From: Piper betle
Taxonomy: Eukaryota; Streptophyta; Magnoliopsida; Piperales; Piperaceae
Assembly (NCBI GenBank): GCA_033002965.1
Contig: JAURVB010007405.1
Location: forward strand, 62,001-126,000
Direction: 5' to 3'
DNA: 64,000 nucleotides
The translations under genes were made by a program, and so were the position numbers. Below the pieces are notes generated by a model. The model saw nothing but the letters and a program-made list of their open reading frames with translations. It was not told where the DNA came from and did not search any database. Below are positions 14,268 to 29,546 of this stretch, piece after piece (position 1 is the stretch's first letter; each line of letters begins with the position of its first letter).

Positions 14268-17045
14268 TGATGAAGCCAGATATTTTATGTTTTGCAGTAG
14301 GCATGCAGCAGCTTTACATATAAATATATATATATAGTCCATATAATAACAATCTTTTTTCTAAAGCACTCTGATTTTCTATAGATATTGTGGTGGTATC
14401 CAGTTCTGGATTTCATAACCAGCTTATATCACATTTGATTGTGTGTATATACATATATATAATAAAAAAAATTTACTTCGGTGTAAGAAATTTTTCCGAC
14501 CTCAAATCAATTTGGGCCGTTTAATTACAGTATAAATTGAACTTAGTTTTATTTTAAAAAAGTTCAACCCCCTCCTTTTTAACGCCGCCAACCGGCCACC
14601 AACTGCCCAATCTAGCCACCTTTAGTCAGATCCGACGGTGGGGAACCGGGTCCGACCGGAGGATGGCCTTGCCCACCCACCTAACTAGGACTTGCCACGG
14701 GTTGGTTGCCAGCGGCATAACATGAGTTTTTTTTTAAAATATAATTTAATTTAGGTCATTGTTGTAATCCGAAATTGACTTTGGGACAGGAAGGGCAGGT
14801 ATCCAATCTCTATATAATAATAAATTTTGCAATTAATAGTTGATATGTGATTGCAATTACGATGGCCGTTGTATTGACTACAACATCCTTGTTCTTGTGG
14901 TTGCTATTGGAGCGTTCTACTGGTTATGTATAATTAGGGCCCGTATGGAAGGCCTTCTTGAAGGCAATGTGGCCCAACAATTCTGTGGAAAGCCCATCTG
15001 AACTTTAACTAGTATTCGCGCCATGGACGACTTGTACTATAAATAAATATTAATTTTATAAAAAATTATCATAAATGATGAGATAGAATATAATAATTGA
15101 GTATCTTATATATAAAATTTGATTGACTTTAAAATCTTAATTGAATGAGAAGATAAAATATATTAATTTGATTTATTGTTTTTTAATTTGTTATATTTTA
15201 ATTGGTTAAAACTTCTATTTTTAATAAGAGGTTAATGTTGAATTCATTTTTTATTAATAAGAGTAGATATATACTCTCTATGGGATATTTGAGATTTGAT
15301 AATTTGTGACCGTTTTTCTTTTGAGAGATTACACTTTTCCGGCCACGACAATCTCCAAACCTCAATTATTGGAGATCATGACAATCTCTTATTGAATTTG
15401 ACATCAAAACAAGCTAAAATAATGAAACTTTACCAAAAAAAGGGCTATGATTCCAAACTTACCAACGGTTTTCAATTTTGTTTAAACAAAAAAACCCTAG
15501 CAATTTTGTGGAACCTAACTAAAATGATGGGGAGGCATGCTAGCCCTGCACGCATGCAGCCCGCAAGCAGGCGTCCACCGCGAACACCCTAGCAAGGGAG
15601 ATGGGGGGAGGGTTGGGGAAGTAGAGGGGGAGGAGGTGTCTGCGGTGGAGAGCCCCACAAGTGGTCCGCATGTAGGGTGGGCTAGTGTTATTTGAATAGT
15701 GGATAGGATAATTATAATAAACCTAAATTAAAATTTGATATTTATTTATTTATTTTTTGTGAATATCAATTAGGAAGGAGAAATTAATCTAATGTTTATA
15801 CTAGAAATGAGAGAATGGGAAAACTAATGCTTTATTTATTGAAAATGCTTGCAAAGTGGATGCGAAGGATGGTGAATATTAGATCCAAATGAGACTGGAT
15901 TCGTAAAGCACAAATTTTCATTTTGCATTGTTTGCTTTAGCACGCTCTTTAGTTTAACTTTTTTGTTTACTCAAAAATTTTCTTGAGTCGACTCTACTCT
16001 GCGAGTCAACTTTGTGATTATGAATCCCTAAGCAATATATTTTGTTTAACTTTATTTGACTCTCCACGTCAAATATGTAATAAAAATTATTAAAATATAT
16101 CATTTTTTATTTAGATTAGTTAAATTAATATTTAAAAAATGTTAATCATACTAGATTTATCAAATATTTAAAGTATCAAAGGACAAAGAGAGCAATACAT
16201 ACTAGTTTTATATAATTTTTATTTGTTATATTAAATGTTTCTGAATAAATTTGAATTTAACTCCACTCCAAAGCATTGCCAAGTTGAATTATACCAGTAC
16301 AATCTAAATGCAACATTGTGGATCAAATTATTTCTTCAAAACCGATTATTTAAATTAAAAAATATAAGCATACCTCTATTAATAAATTGGACCATGCCCC
16401 ATAATTATTAGAAGTAAAACTAACTTTGTGGGATCTTACCAAATTTGAGTCCTAAGTTTTAAAATCAAGGGGCTCTTGGAAGCCAATTAATAATTACAAA
16501 CCAAAATGATTGATCCTTTTCGCACGCGTACACTATTTATTTTGATTAATACCTAATTAGTAATTATTAGGAGAATATTTATTAATCCCTAACACCAAAG
16601 GGCGCCCGTCCCCCACCCCACCCCCAACGGGGAAATCACTTCTTAAAGATTGACTTTTTCACCGTATTATCAATTGATCGTTGTGCTCTCCTAAGAACAA
16701 TACTTATGATTTCTTATATCCTCTACTTTTTTGTTAATAATTTATAGGGGTTGTAATTGATCTATATTGAAAATAATTTTATTTATATTTGAGAATAATT
16801 TTCATTCAAACAGGAAACAATGGTTGTAAAAAAATTTTTATAATCATAGTGAATTTGGTATAGGTCATGGTTTTCCCTTCATTTTAGAGACGTACTTTTG
16901 TTGTACTTAATTTGTTTGTTTCATGTAATTGTTTTGATATTTTATTATTATTATTTAATTTTGTTCAAACCCAACTTAAATTAAAATTAAGGGATTTAAG
17001 GATTAAATCCCAATGGTATTCGCCAGAAGAAATGATATCCCAATC
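14268..17045. other. Intergenic, AT-rich with transposon-like GC-rich islands
   Basis: No gene is recognised between the chitinase and the dirigent pair. Two GC-rich islands stand out from AT-rich surroundings, at about 14570-14710 and 15530-15680, along with a C-rich tract near 16605-16630. A 98-codon open frame at 15296-15592 has no recognisable domain and is probably chance. The stretch from 15690 to 17040 is AT-rich with nothing assignable. Confidence 0.4.
14498..14790. mobile_element. Possible small inverted-repeat element
   Basis: Imperfect inverted ends flank a GC-rich core: ctcaaatcaatttgggcc near 14501 resembles the reverse complement of gaaattgactttggga near 14771. No clear target-site duplication was found, so this is only a candidate non-autonomous DNA transposon. 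Confidence 0.25.
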
Positions 17046-17461
17046 ATAATCTCTTCTTGCGCCATCACCCGAAGCTGCAAGGCATCAAAGATTGCAAGCA
17101 CCATGCAAGATCAGGCTGGTGCTATACTACCATGACATTCTATGCAGTGGTACCATCTTGGCTAATGCCACCTCTGTGAGTATCAACAATGACAAGTTCC
17201 TTGGGGACTACAAATTCGGGATGCTTGTGTTGTTTGATGACCCAATGACAGGAGACAAACACCAGAGGTCTACCCCAGTGGGTTTTCGTTTTATGACACG
17301 AAGAGTAACACCTACAATGCTTGGTTTGCTTACTTTGTGGTGGATGGAACTGGAGACTTTTTCATGGCCAGGGGAATTGCTACTTCAAAATTGCAGATGC
17401 TGTTGAGGAGAAGGTTTATTTCAGGTTGCAAATGGGTATCAAGCTGTATGAGTGTTACTAA
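17046..17461 (+). pseudogene. Dirigent protein pseudogene, first tandem copy
   Basis: This is a broken copy of the neighbouring dirigent gene; intact dirigent proteins steer stereoselective phenoxy radical coupling in lignan or lignin formation in the apoplast. Recognisable pieces are [36 protein letters not shown] and the C-terminal IKLYECY before TAA at 17459-17461. Compared with the copy at 18062, it lacks the start codon and most of the signal peptide, changes frame after the TPVG stretch (about 17280-17300), has lost roughly 30 codons between the FAY and VVxGTGDFF segments (near 17335-17345), and changes frame again after GIATS near 17385. A gap of about 600 bases with no feature separates the two copies. 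Several independent lesions make this a true pseudogene rather than a sequencing artefact. Confidence 0.85.
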
Positions 17462-18061
17462 GAATACCATTCCTTAAGTGTTCGTCCCAGCGAATAAATA
17501 ATGGGAAGTATCACTTCACATGTTCTTCTAAAAGTACTGAAATGTGCCACACATTTGTCATTGCTTCGTTATTTAAACCTCTAAAACTTTTGTTTCATGC
17601 TCTTCTTTGTAAATCATCAGTACTGCCCATTATAATGAGTTGTCTACATTAATGTATCAATATATATTAACAATAACGGGTAATTTAAAAATAACACAAG
17701 CCGGCTGCAATAAGGAAAAGTGCAATTAAGAATCGGCTGCATGTAATGTTACCGATAATTAATAAGGACGATTGAAATCAATGGGCATCGAATCAAATGA
17801 ACGGGGTTCAGAATTTATGATAAATCTAATTAAGTTGTCCATATATATGAATGTTTATATATGATTTGAATATTGATCTAGCCTCGATAGTATCTCACCA
17901 ACCAGCAACCGTATTCCCACACTGCACTTTTGGACGGACGCTACCAAATGGTTCGTCATAGCTATAGTCACATCCTCAGTGTGCTAGCTGAGCTCATCAT
18001 CCTTGCCAACCACTCAACAAGCTCGCATAGTTGGCTACGATAATCGAGCCGTCAAGAAGAC

Positions 18062-18600
<539 letters not shown>

Positions 18601-19244
18601 GCGTAGGGCGAAATGTTACTGGGCATATATAATTATCATGTTCCAATGAAGGGTTATGTGCGACATCAATTTAGTAGCGTACTGCTCTACATATCACTTG
18701 TGTATTTTTTTTCATTTGTCTCTTGCCATTAATCAAGTGTTCGAGCATTAACTTATAAACATTCATATCCAGTTGCATCATCTATCATTAAGTTCAAATG
18801 ATTTATTTTCCATTTGAGAGTAAACATTATACTCCTGATGATCTGTCACCAAGTCGGGTATGTGAATCCCCCCAATGATAAGGCAAAATAATAGCATTGC
18901 TTCAATAATCATACTACATGAAATCGACGACAAAGTAAAAACATATCAAGAGGAAAAATCACATATGCCAAAGTCATACAAGTGGCTATTCATTGTCACA
19001 AAAAATTTCAAAACCATACAATGATTAACACAAGTCTGACAATACAGAGGCCGTGCTAATTTAAACTTCCGAGTAGAAAACAGATAGTCCTATGAAATTG
19101 TTGCAAGCTAATTAAACAAACTGTGAAACAAAAGGATAGATTACTCAACTGAAACATTTTATAAATGTCCAAACACAAGTACCCCGAGCAAAAGAACGAA
19201 AAATTTGACCGAGTAGGTGTGAGGGCTTTGCACCTATATAGGTT
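18601..19244. other. Convergent intergenic space
   Basis: This gap lies between the dirigent stop codon (plus) and the pyruvate kinase stop codon (minus). It should contain both 3' untranslated regions. No open frame or repeat of note was seen. Confidence 0.5.
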
Positions 19245-22200
19245 CTATACCCTACGCACTTGGATGTTGTGAGTGGACTGTGAACGCCATATAGGTTGTC
19301 TTCCACTTTGGACAATAGCAACTTGCTCGCCCTCCTTGACCATTCCTAGCGCCTGCACAACGATCAATATATAAGATCAACAATAAAAAGGATCTTCAGT
19401 AAACTGACATACCATTCAAATCCTCTAGCTTAAGTGTAAATGGATGATAATTTGATAAAATAACATTTCATTCAACAGGTTCAATGTCAATTTGAAAATA
19501 GAGGGATAGAGATGCCCAAGTTAACTGCTTCATGTAATAAAGTGAAGCTAAATCAAATTACCTTCAAATACGACAAAGCTTTTTCAAATGTTTTTTCCGC
19601 ATCATTAGAAAATTCCATTTGGATGGGGCAGACTCCTTGATAGAGCGCCAGTCGTTGTCTCACTCTCTCACTAATTGGCCAGCAATCATAAAATCAGCCA
19701 TTTTACTAGTAGATATGGTAAAAATCAACACTGAAACATATGAATAACTTTAAATAATCAACATACTCATCAGTAAAAGCAAATATAGTGCCAGAAGGCC
19801 TATAGTGGCTGAGAAGAATTGCCATAAATCCTGATCGTGTAAATACAACAATTGAAGTTCCGAGCGTGTTCGACATCATGGTTGCATGGAAAGCAAACAT
19901 TTCACTCATATGATTCTGGATAAAAGCAGAGACAAAAGTAAGATTTTTTTTTTAAGCTTTGAATTTCAAGCACATTGGTAATAGAATAATAATAGCATAC
20001 CCACCTTAAATGCTTGACCAAGATTAGATGGTCTGTCACCTCCTGTCATGGTTGCCTCTGTTCTAAGTGCAACGGTGTGCATGACCCTAACTGCTTTAAG
20101 AGGAAACCTGTGCAGGTATGTCTTTATTGTAAGTGCTTAGCAAATGCAGATTACAGATACAAGAACATAACCATGGCTCCTTACTTTCCATGAGCTGTTT
20201 CTCCAGAAAGCATTATTGCATCAGAACCTTCACGTACAGCAATTGCAATATCCGAAACCTCGGCTCTTGTAGGCGTTGGATGCACAATCATGCTCTCCAA
20301 CATGTTAGTCGCCACGATAACAGCTTTTCCCATGCTCCGGCAAATTCTAATGATCTCTTCCTGAATTTGATCCAAGCACATTTCTCAGTGTCTCGAAGAA
20401 AGAGATGGAGCATTTGATTATTTGTTAAACCACATCCCAAGCCTCTTTTCCATAGAGATTACAGAAGTTGTCTATTGGTTAAAAGAAGATCCTTCACGTC
20501 CAAAAGTTTTTTAATCAATAGGACAAGGAAATATCAGAACAATACTGGGATAGAAACAAGGAATTGCAGCTATTCCAGATCCATTTATAGCTAAAAAGTA
20601 GTGAAATTATCAAACTAAATGTATGGATAAAGTCATTTACAACAGAGTAACGAATAGCCAACACAAAATAAGGTTTACTTGTCTATGTGTATCATAAAAC
20701 TGAGCAACAACATGTTACTTGACTATTATGCATTTCAAGAAACAATTCGACTATTCCATTGAGCCAAAAAATAAAGAAACAAATTCATGATGACTGACTC
20801 AGAATAAATGAAAAAATAACAATACAGCTAAAAGTTAAGGTATTTTACAGAAATTCACAAGCCAAAGAACCAAAAATATGTGTAGTTGCAACTGCTTTTA
20901 ACTACCTGTAGTAGTGGAACTTCTTCAATGGGTAGCTCTGCACCAAGATCACCCCTGGCCACCATGGCCTACAAGGGAAATCAAGAAAAGCATTATGGAC
21001 ACTAATTATGTTAGTGTCTGTTAAAGCGGAAAAGACAACAAGAGATCATAAAGACATTATTTTACTACATAAAATACTTCTTTTACAATCGCAAACACAT
21101 CTTTCCTTCCCTTCGTTCAAACCAGATCAACATATTCTCTGATTAATTTCTTCTTTACTCTCCTCCATTATACAAAAGTGTCAGGAATTAGATGCACTTA
21201 AATAGATATACAGAATTCCCTAATGGTGCACCCACAACTGAATGAACAATTGTGTCACAACTATGATTAAACTTGCCCCCTTTACCAACCCACAAGACCT
21301 CCTACTGGCCCATCTATCTTGAATTATCCAAGTATAAAATCGATATCATGCACCCTCAGTTAATAAAAACCATTTTACATGATCCTGCCTGCCCTCTTGT
21401 TGTAAACTTTCCAATTATAAAATCGATATCATACACCCTCAGTTAATAAAAACCATTTTACATAACCCTGCCTGCCCTCTTGTTGTAAACTTTCAGCTCA
21501 AAAATATTTTGTTTTTACAATTTAATTCAAAACCACTCAACTCCTTACCATGCCAAAGGCACAATCACAATTACAACACAACCAGCCAAAACCCAAACTC
21601 ACTACTCACTTCAAAGCCTGCTGCTAGCTGGTTTAATCAAGTAAGGTTACCCCAACTCAATCCCCAATTCAGGCATTTAATCTTGTGACCATTCTTATTG
21701 TCTAGTCATATACACCACCCTCCATAAATTCGTTTCTACAGTTCACAAGACAACGTGCATAAAAACCACAACTATCACCAACAACACAGCAAGTACTAAC
21801 TGCAAAACAATCTTGCTCAAAATTGACTGTGAATTTTTAATTTAGTTAATGACCATGACTAGCTACTCTAAACCGACCAACTGATGCAACTGCCACAAAT
21901 TCATTTCTATAGCCATTCAAGACTCCTGAAACAAGGGTAAACCAATAACGAGAATCAATAAGTAATTACTTACTCCATCAGATGCAGCTATGATTGAATG
22001 GAGATTTGGTATTGAATCCGCACTTTCAATCTTCACAGTTACATGAATGTCAGCATCACAACCTGGAAAAGTCATAAAATCCGATATAAGGTTCAAACTT
22101 TTAAGTGCATACACAATGAAAATGAAATAAGGACTTCACTTAAATGGCCAAGAATGAAAAGATAATTTAAAATTTACGGCGGAGATAATCCTTCAGTTCA

Positions 22201-23955
22201 TGGACGACTTTTGCATCCTTGACAAATGACACAGCATAATAGTCTATTTTATTTTCAACCCCAAACTTGATGTCATCCCAATCCTTTTCTGCAGAAAAAT
22301 CATAGAAACAGTTAAAGCAAAGTACAAAATGTGAAAAAGTGGGGCAAGTGATAGAATAGAATTAGGAGGTTAACTAACTCACCTGTAATAGATGGAAGCG
22401 TGGCACTCTTTCCACGAACATTCAGATGGCGTCTTGACTTAAGTTCACCTCCATCAACAACTTCACACTTAACTGAATCCTCTGTCTTGGACTTCACCAT
22501 TAACGACATCATTCCACCTGGGACACAAACTCTATAATTTTAAATGGAGAAGCATATCATTATTCTACATCTGAAATATTACTCTACAGACTAAATTTTC
22601 GCTTGGACTTAGAAGGCAGGAGAGAATATGGAATCTAAGACATGACAAGGAATCACACAACATACCGTCCACCAAAAGAATATCGCCCACTTCCACATCA
22701 TTAACAAAGTCATCATAGTTTACACTGACACAAGTATCATTTCCAACCCCTCTTTTAATGGTAAATGTGAATTCTTGCCCACTCATTAGTGTAATTGGTT
22801 GTGGCAAATCTCCACTTCTGACTTCTGGACCCTGTACCCAAGAAACTGCAGAGTCACTCCCCAGAAATCAAAGGCTAAATGCAACATTGAACAATATGAT
22901 TAATAAAAAGGCACCAATTAACCTAAATACAACATAAGTGTAATTATGCAACTTGCCTTTGTATCAAGCATGATTGCTATCACATTGTCTGTATTTTGGG
23001 CATTGTACTCTTTGACAAGATCAATAACCTTCTGGTGTGAGGCATGGTCCCCATGGGACATATTCAGCCGAGCTACATTCATACCTTCCTCAGCTAACTT
23101 CCATATCATCTCTCTAGTGTTAGTAGAAGGGCCAATCGTGCAAACAATCTTTGTCTTGCGTCTAGCATTGGGCTTGGACCACAATTCTGTGGTTGAGTCT
23201 ACAATCTTCTGACCACCTCTGTGCTGCAGCAGCCCCTCTCCTCCATCCTAAATCACAAGCAACAATAACATAGTTCTAAACGACATGATAAAACAGATTT
23301 ATCAAGCACAGCCTTTTGTTTTGTACAATGTACCCGCTCTACAGTCGACAAAAAACTAAAAAAGGAATAAATCCACATATCTAAGGGTCTTGTCAAATGA
23401 AAAGTTAGGCCATAAGCCAAGCACATAAACAGCCCATAGATGTAATTAGCACAACAAGAGAATATTTTTTCTCTGTACCTATCGTCAAATAATTCTTTCC
23501 AGATGATACTCGCATGGAGATATAATTTGCTCCAAAAGATATACAAGCTAGAAAGACAACGAAGTAGAATCAAAGCAATACCACACTGATGAGCAAACAA
23601 GTTAAAGAACTCAACAACCAAAAGAAGATCATTTCTTCCCACAGATCCAGCTTAAGAAGCATCAAAACGAACACAAACAAAACAACCCAAACTGCCCACA
23701 CCAGCAACGACCTACCACTTCGGGAACATCCTCTGGCGTGACGGGGACCACCTCCGGCTCCACCGAAACAGACCTCCTCGCCGACACAGCAGCCACCCGG
23801 CGGAAACGGACGATTCTCCTCCCACATTGCCTACCCAACCGCGAAATCATGCTCGGAACGACCAAAGCAGTCGACCTCTCGCCGGACCTCACCCCGGCGC
23901 CGGCGCAATACCAAGAGCCGGCCGCGGATCCGGTAGCTGCCACGAGATTGGCCAT
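19245..23955 (-). CDS. Plastidial pyruvate kinase, beta type (PKP2-like)
   Basis: It converts phosphoenolpyruvate and ADP to pyruvate and ATP in plastids, feeding fatty acid synthesis. Twelve exons on the minus strand: 23955-23716, 23247-22957, 22831-22666, 22517-22383, 22288-22178, 22062-21974, 20968-20906, 20360-20185, 20107-20005, 19915-19767, 19670-19562 and 19352-19245. They total 1740 bases, 579 residues, matching my recollection of the Arabidopsis beta subunit length. A transit peptide of about 70-80 residues precedes [44 protein letters not shown] (active-site lysine region), [10 protein letters not shown] and SGETAHGK follow, with the C-terminal [18 protein letters not shown]. The second intron starts with GC (AAG|GCAAGT), since no GT keeps the frame there. 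All exons stay in frame, and the gene looks functional. Confidence 0.96.
21333..21498. repeat. 83-bp tandem duplication inside a pyruvate kinase intron
   Basis: Two near-identical copies start at 21333 and 21416, both beginning tataaaatcgatatcat and ending tgttgtaaactttc. They lie in the long intron between exons 6 and 7 and do not touch the splice sites. The few mismatches suggest a fairly recent local duplication. Confidence 0.85.
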
Positions 23956-24579
23956 CGTAGGTGCGGAAAGATACAGTCTTTGGCGACGGTGGGGGTGGGC
24001 GGCGACGGGGGGAAGGGTTTGAATTAAAGAGGGAGACGCGCCTCGGTTGCATCGATGGAGTCATTGTTGGTTGGCATTGTCTAGCCCGTCCGACCTAATT
24101 TTTCTTGTTTGTGTGGGTTTTTGTAGGATATGGGTAAATTGAGGGAGGCTGGTGACTCAGCATTACTAAAACTACGAATTTAGTTTATATTGTGTTGTAA
24201 AGTGAAAAAAAATATATTATTATTTATATTTTTGAATTGGGCTATTTTAATTTTTTTATTTTAATATAATAAACCAACGAAACGATATAGTTTTATCAAT
24301 ATAATAGTTTTTTTCCCCACCGCACGCACCACGTAATAATGTTAAAAAATATTCTCTTTTTTTTAGCAAAAAATATTTATTTGAGAATGATATATTCATT
24401 TGCCAGAAATCTGTATACCAAACAAATACCCTCAAACTCACGCGAAACAACCTAACTTACCTGACCAATATAACGAAAATACGATAACAAGGAGGTGTCT
24501 AATATCGTCATTTCATCACTATTTCAAACATCAGCACCCGCCACTTCCCCTCGGAGACACTCCTCTCTGAGCTAAACCC
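23956..24579. other. Divergent space between pyruvate kinase and the CDPK pseudogene
   Basis: The two loci are transcribed away from each other from this 620-base gap. The part next to 23956 is GC-rich and should hold the pyruvate kinase 5' leader and core promoter; the middle (about 24180-24480) is AT-rich. No TATA box was assigned with confidence. Confidence 0.4.
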
Positions 24580-28407
<3,828 letters not shown>

Positions 28408-28573
28408 TTTAAAATTTTCATTTTGCAATTCTTCGATGTATGTTTATGCGTGAATATCATTGTATGAATGGAAATATGTATACTTTGTTTCTCAACAGTT
28501 CTGTATCTATGTTTTCCCCCAAAAAAGGGGTCATAAATATTGAATCCATGCTTTAAGACCGGGTATGGTTATT

Positions 28574-28577
<4 letters not shown>

Positions 28578-28628
<51 letters not shown>
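28578..28628. repeat. TA dinucleotide microsatellite
   Basis: An uninterrupted run of about 25 TA units directly abuts the left end of the foldback element at 28629. A shorter TC then TA tract follows the element's right end (about 29543-29582). Confidence 0.95.
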
Positions 28629-28631
<3 letters not shown>

Positions 28632-29546
28632 TTAGGCTAGCCTGGGCTACCGCAAGAAAATTTCCAGCAATCACCCATTGTCTCTGCGGATCTTAAAAAG
28701 AAAAATCTCTTCCCTTCTTCCTCACCGGCCGCCTTCTCCCCGACTGTCGCTTGCCGCCACCTCCTCCTCGGCCGTCACCCATTGTCACCATCTCGACCCT
28801 TCCTTGTTTCCTGCACCACCCACACCGTCACCCACTTCCTCTCCTTCCCCTCCCCCTCCTCACCCGCCGCCTTCTCCCCGACTGTCGCTTGCCGCCACCT
28901 CCTCCTCAGCCGTCACCCATTGTCACCATCTCGACCCTTCCTTGTTTCCTGCACCACCCACACCGTCACCCACTTCCTCTCCTTCCCCTCCCCCTCCTCA
29001 CCCACTGCCTCCTCCTCGATCGTCGCCTCCTAAGAGGAGTTCGCCAGAGGTAAGGCGGTGGTAGAGGAGGGAGTCGCGTAAGTGGGAGATGTCATCGGTG
29101 TGGTCGAGGGAGAGCAAGGAGGGGGGGGTGCGCGACCGTGGTGGGGGAGGGAGGCAGGTACTAGCCGAGGGCTGGATGAAGGTCTAGAAGAGGCAGGTGG
29201 AGAGGAGGCAAGTGACGGCGTTGGCTATGCGACAGACATTAAAGGTCGAGGCAGTGGCGGCAACGACAACAACGGTCGAGGAGGAGGCAACAAGTGAAGA
29301 GGGAAAGGGGGAGGAGAGGAGGCGGGTGACAGTGTGGGTGGCGTAGGAAACAGGGAAGTGGTCGAGACGGTGGCAGCTGCTGAGGAGGAGGCGGCGGCGA
29401 GCGATGGCCGGGGAGGAGTCAGCGGCGAGCGATGGCTTGGGAGGAGGAGGAGAGATGGTATTTTTTTAAAGATTTGCCGATCTAAACCGTCTTTATGAAT
29501 TGACAATCTAGATTTTTCTTGCAATCGCCCCAAACTAGCCTAACTC
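28629..29546. mobile_element. Foldback-type DNA transposon with terminal inverted repeats, non-autonomous
   Basis: The ends are inverted copies: GAGTTAGGCTAG, then a similar GCAAGAAAA word, on the left; the reverse complement on the right, ending CTAGCCTAACTC. Similarity continues inwards: the CT-rich left arm (about 28700-29010) pairs imperfectly with the GA-rich right arm (about 29290-29460), sharing words such as ctcctcctc, the tgtttcct-cacccacac-tcaccc series and gatc-cttaaaaa. The element can therefore fold on itself over several hundred bases. The open frames inside (Pro/Ser-rich in one direction, Gly-rich in the other) are by-products of the repeat; no transposase is visible, so it would need another element to move. 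It sits in TA-repeat DNA, and no separate target-site duplication can be read. Confidence 0.75.
28729..29004. repeat. 138-bp tandem duplication in the left arm of the foldback element
   Basis: Two units with period 138, each containing gccttctccccgactgtcgc and cccttccttgtttcctgcac, are almost identical (for example cctcggccg versus cctcagccg). A partial third unit may follow. The right arm holds only one corresponding stretch, so the duplication arose after the inverted structure formed. Confidence 0.85.

Noticed and set aside
28678..29064. 128-codon Pro/Ser-rich open frame
   Set aside because: It lies entirely inside the foldback element, and its repeated peptide is simply the 138-bp DNA duplication read in frame. 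Two other frames are open as well, as expected from biased CT-rich DNA.
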